Shown here one piece after another: positions 19,696-28,004 of a stretch of 64,000 nucleotides of DNA. Each line of letters begins with the position of its first letter. The stretch's first letter is position 1. Under the pieces are notes generated by a model. That model saw nothing but the letters and a program-made list of their open reading frames with translations, did no database searches and had not been told where the DNA came from. Position numbers and translations under genes: made by a program. Source of the DNA: Stenotrophomonas mori (GTDB taxonomy: Bacteria; Pseudomonadota; Gammaproteobacteria; Xanthomonadales; Xanthomonadaceae); the NCBI RefSeq assembly GCF_023556335.1, contig NZ_JAIKTS010000001.1:1364001-1428000 (forward strand), read 5' to 3'.

Positions 19696-19911
19696 TCAGC
19701 CGCCGGTGCGGGCGCGGTGGTAGGCCACCAGGGCGTTGGCATGCCCGTGGCCGAGACCGTGGTCGGCCTTGAGCAGGGCCACCTGCTCCATGTGCCGGCG
19801 GTCCTTGACCGCGTCCAGGACCGCGAACCAGTGCTCGACCGGCTTGCCGTAGGTCTTCTCGATGGACGGGAAATAGGACGCCGGGCCCTTCACTGCCTGC
19901 TCTGCTGCCAT
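19696..19911 (-). CDS. Small DUF4287-like protein
   Basis: This 71-residue protein contains GPASYFPSIEKTYGKPVEHW and LLKADHGLGHGHANALVAYH, which I recognise as the DUF4287 type of small cytoplasmic protein. Function is unknown. The ATG at 19911 sits at the end of a much longer open frame whose remainder is an antisense shadow of the ParB-like gene. This short form matches the family length. Confidence 0.7.
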   Translation of the reverse strand: MAAEQAVKGPASYFPSIEKTYGKPVEHWFAVLDAVKDRRHMEQVALLKADHGLGHGHANALVAYHRARTGG

Positions 19912-20172
19912 GTGCACTCCTGATCGGAACGGGAACCTGGCCGGAGCGCACCGCGGCGGCATGTCCCCACCGGCCTGCGCGTCCTGCCCGGGAGCCGGCG
20001 GCGCCGGCCCGGCGCGCCGCAGCAAAGGCTGCGGAACCGCCGGAACGCGCACTATGAACCCCTCTCCGCGGACCGGCAAACTCCCTGCCGCCGCCACCGC
20101 CCACGGCCGCAGGCCGGTCCGGCCCACCCCGCGCAGGCCCCTTACAATGCCGCCCCCCCACGTTCCGGCGGC

Positions 20173-21030
20173 ATGCACATGGACATCATCGTCAACCAAG
20201 AACTCAAGGCCTACATCGATCCACTGACACCGGACGAACACGACGCACTGGAGCGCAGCCTGCTGGCCGAAGGCTGCCGCGACGCCCTGGTGCTGTGGGG
20301 CGACGTCCTGGTGGACGGCCACAACCGCTACGGCATCTGCCGCAAGCACGGCATTCCCTTCCAGACCGTGCAGAACACCCGCTTCCAGTCGCTGGAGGAC
20401 GTGCACCTGTGGATGATCGAACAGCACCTCGGGCGCCGCAGCGTGTCCGACTTCCAGCGCGGCGTGCTGGCGCTGCGCAAGCGCGCGATCCTGGACGCGC
20501 GGCGCGCGGACGAGCAGGCGCAGCTGCAGCGCGAGAACGACGGCGAGGCGCCGTTGGCGCAGGCCGAGCCCACCCCGGCGGACGATGCGCCGCCGTGGGC
20601 GCCGGCCCCCAGGCTGTCGCGCACCGAGCTGGCGCGCCAGGCCAAGCTCAGCGCCAGCCAGGTGACGATGATCGAGAAGATCCACAGCCAGGCCGCGCCG
20701 GAGCTGATCGAAGCGGTGAAGACCGGGGCGATCTCGATCAGCGCCGCCGCCACGGTCGCCAGCCTGCCCGAGGACGAGCAGCGCGCGGCCGCACAGGGCG
20801 GCAAGGACGAACTGCGCCAGGCCGCCAAGCGGGTGCGCGAAGCGCGTCGCCGGCCGCGGCCGGCCACCAGCGGAACCGATTCCGAAACCGGGACCCCGGT
20901 CGCGGCCGCCGCCGAGGACGGCGAGCTGGAGCGCCTGCGCCAGCGCGTGGCCTCGCTGACCGCCGAGAACCAGGCGCTGCGCATGGAGCTGGACGCACTG
21001 CGTGCACGACTGGGCGACCCCGGCACCTGA
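20173..21030 (+). CDS. ParB/Srx-fold protein (plasmid replication/partition-related protein)
   Basis: This 285-residue protein has an N-terminal ParB-like region (about 5-110) with the fingerprint LVDGHNRYGIC, where Asp48-Gly-His is the ParB-box core. A helix-turn-helix-like middle follows (LSRTELARQAKLSASQVTMIEKI, about 155-178). The C-terminus is a predicted coiled coil (ELERLRQRVASLTAENQALR, about 253-272). Homologues in Xanthomonadaceae are called plasmid replication/partition related. There is no ParA partner, origin or plasmid gene nearby, so partition of this locus is unlikely. A nucleoid-associated or regulatory role is possible. An ATG at 20179 is an alternative start. Confidence 0.8.
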   Translation: MHMDIIVNQELKAYIDPLTPDEHDALERSLLAEGCRDALVLWGDVLVDGHNRYGICRKHGIPFQTVQNTRFQSLEDVHLWMIEQHLGRRSVSDFQRGVLALRKRAILDARRADEQAQLQRENDGEAPLAQAEPTPADDAPPWAPAPRLSRTELARQAKLSASQVTMIEKIHSQAAPELIEAVKTGAISISAAATVASLPEDEQRAAAQGGKDELRQAAKRVREARRRPRPATSGTDSETGTPVAAAAEDGELERLRQRVASLTAENQALRMELDALRARLGDPGT

Positions 21031-21139
21031 ATGCCGGCCCGCCCGGCGGCACGCCACGCCGGGCCGCGCCGCCGGAATCCCCGCTTGCTCCGTCACCGCC
21101 GGGGCGGTCACCATGCATCGACCCTGCAAGGAATCCACC

Positions 21140-22213
21140 ATGGCCTCGGCATCCCCGGAACTGGAACGGTTCGTCCGCGACGCGCTGATGCGCGGCCACC
21201 CGCGCGACCAGGTACGGCAGGCCCTGCTGGACGCCGGCTGGAGCGCCGAGCAGATCCAGGGGGTGCTCGATGGCTGGGCCGAGGGAGCGTTCGCGCTGCC
21301 GGTGCCGCGTCCCCGCGCCTCGCTGTCCGCCCGCGAAGCCTTCCTCTACCTGCTGCTGTTCAGCGCCCTGTACTTCTCCGCCTGGAACCTCGGCAGCCTG
21401 CTGTTCGCGCTGCTCGAGCGCCTGCTCCCCGACCCGGCCGATGCGCAGTGGCAGGCGATGCGGCTGAACGCGTCGATGCGCTGGTCGGTCTCGGCGCTGC
21501 TCATCGCCTTCCCGGTGTTCGCCCTCCTCGCCCGCCACCTCGCGCAGGATGTCGCCAGGCACCCGATCAAGCGCCTGTCGCCGATCCGCCGCTGGCTCAC
21601 CTACCTGACCCTGTTCGCCGCCGCCGCGATCCTGATCGGCGACCTGACCGTGCTGGTCTACAACCTGCTCGGCGGCGAGCTGAGCCTGCGCTTCCTGCTC
21701 AAGGTCGGCGTGGTGGCGGCCATCACCGGCACCGTGCTCGGCCACTACCTGCGCGACCTGCGCCGCGAGGAGGTGGCCGGCACCGCCCCGCGCGCCACCG
21801 GGCGCCGCGTGCTGTGGGCCACCGGCATCGTCACCGCGCTGTCCATCGCCGCCGGTGCGACGGTGATGGACTCGCCGGTGCGGCAGCGGCTGCTGCGGCT
21901 GGACAATGCCCGCGTCGAGCAGCTGCAGACACTGGACTCCGCCGTCCGGCTCTGGTGGAGCGCGCACCAGACGCTGCCCGCCGACCTGGCCGCCTTGGCC
22001 GCGCAGCCGGGCGTCAACCTGCCGCGCCACGATCCGGACGGCGGCAGCGACTACCGCTACCGGCCCCTGGACGCCACCCGCTATGCGCTGTGCGCCGACT
22101 TCGCCACCGACAGCGGCGAGCCGCGAGCCCGCTGGCACACCCCGGTCGTCGGGGAATGGGCGCACCCGGCCGGCGCGCACTGCTTCCAGCGCAGCGTGGG
22201 CGCCAGGGACTGA
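21140..22213 (+). CDS. DUF5671-type integral membrane protein
   Basis: This 357-residue protein starts at ATG 21140, behind AAGGAAT. The first 45 residues (LERFVRDALMRGHPRDQVRQALLDAGW) form a small helical UBA-like domain. They are followed by five or six membrane helices with the DUF5671-like opening SAREAFLYLLLFSALYFSAW. The last 100 residues after the final helix look periplasmic and pilin-like, with a conserved ending that includes two Cys. Function is unknown. The DUF445 gene begins 2 bp after the stop, so the two proteins are translationally coupled. Confidence 0.78.
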   Translation: MASASPELERFVRDALMRGHPRDQVRQALLDAGWSAEQIQGVLDGWAEGAFALPVPRPRASLSAREAFLYLLLFSALYFSAWNLGSLLFALLERLLPDPADAQWQAMRLNASMRWSVSALLIAFPVFALLARHLAQDVARHPIKRLSPIRRWLTYLTLFAAAAILIGDLTVLVYNLLGGELSLRFLLKVGVVAAITGTVLGHYLRDLRREEVAGTAPRATGRRVLWATGIVTALSIAAGATVMDSPVRQRLLRLDNARVEQLQTLDSAVRLWWSAHQTLPADLAALAAQPGVNLPRHDPDGGSDYRYRPLDATRYALCADFATDSGEPRARWHTPVVGEWAHPAGAHCFQRSVGARD

Positions 22214-22215
22214 GC

Positions 22216-23502
22216 ATGCCCGCGGCCGATCCCCGCCACGCACAGCTGCGCCGCTTCAAGCGCTATGCGCTGGCGATGCTGCTGGCGATGCTGGCCGGCT
22301 TCGTGGTCAGCCACCTCAACGGTGAACGCGGCGCCTGGGCGTGGGTCGGCGCGTTCTGCGAAGCCGCCACGGTCGGCGCACTGGCCGACTGGTTCGCGGT
22401 GGTGGCGCTGTTCCGGCGGCCGCTCAACCTGCCCATTCCCCATACCGCGATCATCCCGCGCAACAAGTCCCGCATCGCCGACAGCCTGGCCGTGTTCGTC
22501 CGCGACCACTTCCTCGAACCGGAAGCACTGCTGGCGAAGCTGAAGGTCTTCGACCCGGCCACGCGCCTGGGGCAGTGGCTGGCACAGCCGCCGCAGGCGC
22601 GGATGCTGGCCGGCATGGCGCGCGGCTGGGCATTGCAGGCCCTGGACCTGCTGGACGAAGCCGCCGTGCGCCGGACGATCCAGGGCTTCGTGGCCGAACA
22701 GCTGCGGCAGTGGAACGCGGCGGCCACCGCCGGCGACCTGCTCGGCCTGCTCACCGCCGACAACCGCCACCAGCGGGTGCTGGACGAAGGCCTCAACCGC
22801 ATCGCCGACTGGCTCGATACCGACGCGGTGCGCCAGCGCGCGTCGACGCTGATCGTGCGCTACATCCGCAAGGAGTGGCCGAAACTGGCCAGCACCGTGG
22901 ACTGGATCAAGCCGATCGACGAGATCGGCGACTCGCTTGCCGACCGCCTGGCCCGGGCCGGACTGGACGAGCTGCAGGACATCCTCTCCCAGCCGGCGCA
23001 CCCGCTGCGCCAGGACTATGCCCGCTGGCTGGACGGCTACATGCAGCGGCTGCGCGACGATCCCGCGCTGGCCGCGCGGGTGGACACCCTCAAGCAGCGG
23101 ATGCTCGAACACCCGGCGGTACAGGACTACGTGCAGGGCCTGTGGCAGCGCATCCAGCGCCAGCTGCGCGAGGACCTGTCGCGCGAAGAGTCGGTGCTGG
23201 CCGCGCACCTGCAGCGCACCCTCGGCAAGCTCGGCGACGCCATCGGCCGCGACCCGGCACTGCGCGAGGCGCTCAACCAGCACATGCTCAGCGGCGCGGA
23301 AAAGCTCACCGCGCGGCTGCGCAGCGGCGTGACCACGCATATCGCCCAGACCGTGAAGGGCTGGGACGAGCGCAAGCTGGTCGAACAGCTGGAGCTGAGC
23401 GTGGGCCGCGACCTGCAGTACATCCGTTTCAACGGCACCCTGGTCGGCGGCCTGATCGGCCTGGCCCTGCATGCGTTGACCACCCTGCTGGGCAGCGGCT
23501 GA
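22216..23502 (+). CDS. DUF445 family membrane-associated protein
   Basis: This 428-residue protein has an N-terminal pair of hydrophobic segments (about 15-60), then ALADWFAVVALFRRPLNLPIPHTAIIPRNK split across residues 56-85, the hallmark of DUF445 (YjiN-like). A long helical domain follows, and a final hydrophobic segment (LVGGLIGLALHALTTLLG) closes the protein. Function is unestablished. It is coupled to the DUF5671 gene with a 2-bp gap and converges on the aminotransferase gene. Confidence 0.87.
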   Translation: MPAADPRHAQLRRFKRYALAMLLAMLAGFVVSHLNGERGAWAWVGAFCEAATVGALADWFAVVALFRRPLNLPIPHTAIIPRNKSRIADSLAVFVRDHFLEPEALLAKLKVFDPATRLGQWLAQPPQARMLAGMARGWALQALDLLDEAAVRRTIQGFVAEQLRQWNAAATAGDLLGLLTADNRHQRVLDEGLNRIADWLDTDAVRQRASTLIVRYIRKEWPKLASTVDWIKPIDEIGDSLADRLARAGLDELQDILSQPAHPLRQDYARWLDGYMQRLRDDPALAARVDTLKQRMLEHPAVQDYVQGLWQRIQRQLREDLSREESVLAAHLQRTLGKLGDAIGRDPALREALNQHMLSGAEKLTARLRSGVTTHIAQTVKGWDERKLVEQLELSVGRDLQYIRFNGTLVGGLIGLALHALTTLLGSG

Positions 23503-23546
23503 CGCCGGCGGGCCCGCGCCGCCCCACGCTGCCGGGCCCGGCCGCC

Positions 23547-24851
23547 CTAGGCCTGCAGGCGGCGCAGGCCGGCCACCAGCCGCTCGATCTGCGCCGGCGA
23601 GGTGAAGACGCCCGGCGTGACCCGCACGCAGGCCCCTTGCACCAGCCCATCGCGGTGCACCGTGAACACCCCGGCCTGTTCCAGCAGGCGCCTGGCCACC
23701 TGGATGTTCTGCTCCAGCGTGACCTGGCCACGCAGGCGGAACGACGCGATCGCACTGCTGGACGCCTCCGCGTCCGTGCCCAGCAACTGCACCCCCGGCA
23801 GATCCCGCACGCCGTCGCGCCACTGGTTGCGCAGCCGCAGCAGCCGCGCACGCTTGGCGCGCACGCCGATCGCCTCGTGGAAGTCCAGCGCCGCCGGTAC
23901 CGCCAGGAACCCGGCGAAGTTGGCGGTGCCGGTGTGGATGCGGCTGTCGATGCCGCGGTCCGGATCGCCCATGTAGGGGTCGATGGCGTCCACGCGCCCG
24001 CGGCGCACGTACATCGCGCCCACACCGACCGGCGCACCGATCCATTTATGCAGGTTGATGCCGGCGAAATCCGCCTCCAGGCGGTCGATGCGGGTGTCGA
24101 CCTGGCCGATCGCATGGGCGGCATCGACGATCACGTCGACCCCGCGGGCCCGGGCCAGCGCCGCGATCTCCGCCACCGGCAGCAGCATGCCGTTGCGGTG
24201 GTTCACCTGGGTCAGCAGCATCAGCTTCAACCGCGGCGTCCGCTGCAGCGCCCGCGCGTAGGTTTCCAGTGCCTGCTCGCGGCTGCACGGCTCGGGCAGG
24301 GCGATGGCCACCGGCTCGGCCCCGCGCCGTGCGCCCAGCCAGCGCATCGCGGTGATGGTGCTGTCGTAGTCGATGTCGGCATACAGCACCTGGTCGCCCG
24401 GGCGCAGCCGGTTGTAGCCGCCGATCAGCGCCTGCAGCGCCTCGGTCGCTCCACGGGTGAACACCACTTCGTCCTCGCCCACGCCGAGGAAGCCGGCCAG
24501 CCGCTGGCGCACCGCGTGCAGGCGGCGCGGGAACGCCACCCGCCCGAACCAGGCGTTGCCGCGGTTCACCTCGGCCGTGGCCTGCGCATAGGCGCGCAAC
24601 ACCGGCCGTGCCATGGCGCCCCAGTAGCCGTTGTCGAGCATGGCCACCTCGTCGGTGAGGTCGTACTGGGCGGCCACCGCCGCCCAGTAGTCCTCATCGT
24701 GCGCCAACTGCTCCGGCGTGCGCCCGGGCGGGACCGGCGGCAGTACCGGGGCCGCTTCCAGGTCCGCGCCGGCGGAGGCGGAGGCGCCGGCGGCAGCGGC
24801 CAGTGGCAGCGCCGCGGCGCCGCGCAGCAGTCGTCGTCGCTGGATGTCCAT
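23547..24851 (-). CDS. Tat-exported aminotransferase class V (isopenicillin N epimerase-like)
   Basis: This 434-residue PLP enzyme begins with a twin-arginine signal (QRRRLLRGAAALPLAAAAG), so it should act in the periplasm. The PLP Schiff-base Lys is Lys269 in INLHKWIG, and the preceding DAAHAIGQVD holds the Asp that pairs with the pyridine nitrogen. RGATEAL and NHRNG are other family positions. It resembles isopenicillin N epimerase and cysteine-desulfurase-like members; the reaction is unknown. It starts 2 bp after the stop of a TonB-dependent receptor, so the pair is translationally coupled and probably processes what the receptor imports. Confidence 0.87.
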   Translation of the reverse strand: MDIQRRRLLRGAAALPLAAAAGASASAGADLEAAPVLPPVPPGRTPEQLAHDEDYWAAVAAQYDLTDEVAMLDNGYWGAMARPVLRAYAQATAEVNRGNAWFGRVAFPRRLHAVRQRLAGFLGVGEDEVVFTRGATEALQALIGGYNRLRPGDQVLYADIDYDSTITAMRWLGARRGAEPVAIALPEPCSREQALETYARALQRTPRLKLMLLTQVNHRNGMLLPVAEIAALARARGVDVIVDAAHAIGQVDTRIDRLEADFAGINLHKWIGAPVGVGAMYVRRGRVDAIDPYMGDPDRGIDSRIHTGTANFAGFLAVPAALDFHEAIGVRAKRARLLRLRNQWRDGVRDLPGVQLLGTDAEASSSAIASFRLRGQVTLEQNIQVARRLLEQAGVFTVHRDGLVQGACVRVTPGVFTSPAQIERLVAGLRRLQA

Positions 24852-24853
24852 GC

Positions 24854-27238
24854 TCAGAACCTGACCCAGTATTCGGCGTAGACGTTGCGTCCGTCGGTGT
24901 CGTAGGGCGCGTTGCGGGAGTACACCAGGCCGCGGCTGGCCTGGAACACCGCCTCGTCCGGGTAGCGGTCGAACAGGTTGTCCGCGCCGATGCGCAGCGT
25001 GTTGTGGGCGTTGAGGCGGTAGGCCAGCGCCAGATCGAAGAACTGCATGTCGCCGAAGCGCTGGAAGATGTCGCCGGTGGCGTTGCCGGTCGAATCGGTC
25101 CAGGCCCCGTAATGGCGCAGCTTGCCCAGCACGCTCCAGTTGCCGATGTCGTAGTTGGCGCTGAAGGTGCCCTTCTGCCGCGGCAGGCGCTCCTCGAAGA
25201 TCACCCGCTGGGCCTGGCTGGTGGCCACGCTGGTGGCGCCCTTGTCCACCTGCGTCTGGTTGTAGTTCCAGCCCAGGGTCAGGGTGAGGCGGCCGGGGCC
25301 GGCCTCGCCCGTCCAGCTGCCGACCAGGTCCACGCCGCGCGTGGTGGTGTCGAAATCGTTGGTGAAGTAGCTCACCGAGGTATAGCCCATCGGGTTGGCC
25401 ACCCCGGCCGGGATCTGGAACGAGGCCGACTGGCTGAAGCGGTCGGTGACCTTGATGTCGTACAGGTCCATCGACCCGGAGAAGCCGGCGTCGTTGCGCC
25501 AGGCCAGGCCCAGCGACGCGGTGCGTGACTGCTCCGGCTTGAGCGCGGTGGCGCCGAGCTGCCGCGCCAGCGGGTCGCTCGGCGACAGCCGGCCCGAGGT
25601 GAACACCTGCAGCGTCACCGTGTCCAGCCCCTGGACCGTGCTGGTGGTATAGAGCTGGCCGGGCGTCGGCGCGCGGAAACCGGTGGAGAGCGAACCGCGC
25701 AGGGCGAACGCCGGGGTGATCTCGAAGCGGGTGGAAAGCTTGCCGTCCAGGGTCCCGCCGAAGCTGGAGAAACGCTCGTAGCGGACCGCCGCACCGGCGT
25801 TCCAGCGGGCGCTCAGCGGCGCCTCCACGTCCACGTAGGCGGCATGGCTGCGCTGGCTCCAGCGCCCGGCGTTGTCCGGGCCGAAGCCCGGCGCGCCATT
25901 GGAGTTGCCGGCTAGGCCCGCCGCCGCGCCCGGACCGATCGCATACGAGGCCGGGTCGCCGGCATCGACGCCGTAGGTCTCCTCGCGGAACTCCGCACCG
26001 AAGGCGATGTTCAGCGGTGCCGGCAACGCGCCCAGCGGGAGGCTGTAGACCAGGTCGGCGTTGACGTTCTTCTCCACCTGGGACAACCGCCCCAGGTAGA
26101 AGGCGGTCGGGCTGTCCGGACCCAGCGAGGCGTTGATCGAGTCGCCCAGCGTGTAGCGGATGCGGTTGCGGCCATAGGACCCACTGACGTCCCAGCCCAG
26201 GTCGGGCGTGAACTGGCCGCGCAGGCCAGCCACCAGCTGCAGGTCATCGTGGTCGCTGCCGTACTTCGGCGAGAAGCCGGTCGGATACAGCGTGCGCACG
26301 TCCCAGCCGGGGAACAGCGGTGTGGTGTCGTAGACCGACGCGGTGCCGTCGGGGTTGCGCCAGTTGAAGTCGCTGACACCCTCGCCGCTGTTGTAGAGCG
26401 CGTACGCGTAGGCCTCGGAGGTGGCGCCGAACGGCAGCCGCAGGTTGAAGCCCAGCCGCCGGTTCTCCAGGTCGGGCTGGCCCCAGCGCTGCACCGGGTC
26501 CGGCACCTGCAGCGACGGATGCGCCTGCTGGAAGGCGATCGCGTCCGGGCGCTGGCGGCTGCGCGAGGTGGCATCGGCCTTGTCGTACTCCAGGAACAGC
26601 GACAGGGCGCCGGTCTCGCCGAGGCCGACGCCGGTACGGGCACCGAAACGGCGCGCCGTGCCGTCGCCTTCGGCGTACTCGGACAGTCCCAGGGTGAACT
26701 CGCTGCCGATGCTGTCGTCGAGCAGGATGTTGATGACGCCGGCGATGGCATCCGAACCGTACTGTGCCGACGCACCGTCGCGCAGCACCTCGATGCGCTT
26801 GATCGCGGAGGTCGGGATCTGCGACAGGTCCGGGCCCTGCGCACCGCGCGCGCCCAGCAGCGCCGAGCGGTGGAAGCGGCGGCCGTTGACCAGCACCAGG
26901 GTCTGGTCCGGCGACAGCCCGCGCAGCGTGGCCGGACGCACGAAGACCTGGCCGTCGGCCATCGGCAACCGCTGCACCACGAACGACGGCACCAGCTGCG
27001 CCAGCACGTCGGACAGGTCCGTGGATTCGATGGCCTGGATGTCCTCCTGCGAGAACACGTCCACCGGCGCCAGCGTATCGAACTGGGTGCGGTGCGAGCC
27101 GCGCGTGCCGGTGACGATCATCGCGTCGAGCGTGGCCGGTTCGGCGGCATCGCCGGCGGCGGTCCCGGCATGCGCATCGGCACAGACAAGAGGAAACAGG
27201 ACGGTGGCGACAGCCATCGGCAACAGACAACGCTTCAC
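24854..27238 (-). CDS. TonB-dependent outer membrane receptor
   Basis: The product is 794 residues from GTG 27238, which has GGAG just upstream and puts a signal peptide (VKRCLLPMAVATVLFPL... AHA) first; in-frame ATGs farther upstream would bury it. The plug domain (about 35-160) contains IVTGTRGSHR, LVLVNGRR and [19 protein letters not shown]. The barrel ends with a C-terminal Phe (YWVRF). The substrate is unknown. It is coupled to an exported aminotransferase-fold enzyme, a pairing that suggests import of an amino compound or peptide. It is divergent from the siderophore receptor, with 766 bp between them. Confidence 0.92.
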   Translation of the reverse strand: MKRCLLPMAVATVLFPLVCADAHAGTAAGDAAEPATLDAMIVTGTRGSHRTQFDTLAPVDVFSQEDIQAIESTDLSDVLAQLVPSFVVQRLPMADGQVFVRPATLRGLSPDQTLVLVNGRRFHRSALLGARGAQGPDLSQIPTSAIKRIEVLRDGASAQYGSDAIAGVINILLDDSIGSEFTLGLSEYAEGDGTARRFGARTGVGLGETGALSLFLEYDKADATSRSRQRPDAIAFQQAHPSLQVPDPVQRWGQPDLENRRLGFNLRLPFGATSEAYAYALYNSGEGVSDFNWRNPDGTASVYDTTPLFPGWDVRTLYPTGFSPKYGSDHDDLQLVAGLRGQFTPDLGWDVSGSYGRNRIRYTLGDSINASLGPDSPTAFYLGRLSQVEKNVNADLVYSLPLGALPAPLNIAFGAEFREETYGVDAGDPASYAIGPGAAAGLAGNSNGAPGFGPDNAGRWSQRSHAAYVDVEAPLSARWNAGAAVRYERFSSFGGTLDGKLSTRFEITPAFALRGSLSTGFRAPTPGQLYTTSTVQGLDTVTLQVFTSGRLSPSDPLARQLGATALKPEQSRTASLGLAWRNDAGFSGSMDLYDIKVTDRFSQSASFQIPAGVANPMGYTSVSYFTNDFDTTTRGVDLVGSWTGEAGPGRLTLTLGWNYNQTQVDKGATSVATSQAQRVIFEERLPRQKGTFSANYDIGNWSVLGKLRHYGAWTDSTGNATGDIFQRFGDMQFFDLALAYRLNAHNTLRIGADNLFDRYPDEAVFQASRGLVYSRNAPYDTDGRNVYAEYWVRF

Positions 27239-28004
27239 GGAGGACTCCGGTTGGACGGGGGGAACGTGCCGGCGACGCCGGCCCGGGACGCGCATGGTCG
27301 GCATGCAGCGTTTCCCGCCGATGACAGGCCACCGCGATGCACGCGGCGAACCGCGCGTGCCTGCCGCGCGTGCGCCGCGGTCGACACGGCGCGCATGCAC
27401 CGCGCGCGTCCCTACGGCGCCATGCAGCGCACCGCGCTACGCGCGGCGGCATCGCCCTCCGGCACCGCGGTACCGCCTGCGCCAGCGACACCCTTGCCCC
27501 TGCGCCGCCACCTGCCGGCCGCGGCGTGCGTCCTCGCCGCCCTGATCGCAGGGACGACGCGCGCGATGCGGACGCGGGAGCCGGATGACCGCAACCGACG
27601 CAGGCGCATCCGCGGAGCCTCCTCCCCGCGCAGCGCACCGGCAGCGCCAGCTGCGACAGGCCGCGCCACGAGGCCAGCAGCCCGGCCACCGGCCTCCGGA
27701 TCGCCGGATGCGCGCCAACCGCACCCGGGCCAGCGCCCCCGGCTTGCCTGCACTGTTGAGAATCGTTATCGTTGCCAGTTAGGCAGTACGCCCAGCCTCC
27801 CGCGGCCCGCTTCTCCGATCTCCGCCGCCAGCCCCGTGTACCCCTGAACCCCCTTCGCAACGCGGTGCCGAGCGGCGCCGCGTCATGCATGCGGGCCAAC
27901 CGGCGGGAGCAACAGCGTGCAGGGCGCGCGTCCGACAGGACGCCGCGCCGAAGACGATTCCCGTCGTTGGCCGGCACCGTGTCCCCGCCACCAGGAATCG
28001 TACG
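27239..28004. other. Long divergent intergenic region between two TonB receptors
   Basis: This 766-bp stretch holds the promoters of both flanking receptor genes. The frames open in it are Arg/Ala/Pro-rich and show no family resemblance, so I call no gene. The clear signal is a Fur-like box at 27757-27771 near the right side. The 27290-27740 part is as GC-rich as the coding regions, so a degraded gene cannot be excluded. Confidence 0.5.
27757..27771 (+). promoter_or_regulatory. Fur box upstream of the siderophore receptor operon
   Basis: TGAGAAT-C-GTTATCG matches the 7-1-7 Fur pattern TGATAAT-N-ATTATCA at 11 of 14 positions. It lies in a locally AT-rich patch about 230 bp before the receptor start. 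It predicts repression by Fur with iron. Confidence 0.65.

Noticed and set aside
27422..27847. Possible 142-residue plus-strand gene between two receptors
   Set aside because: Ser/Arg/Pro-rich, no family match, and its 3' end runs through the Fur box; more likely non-coding.
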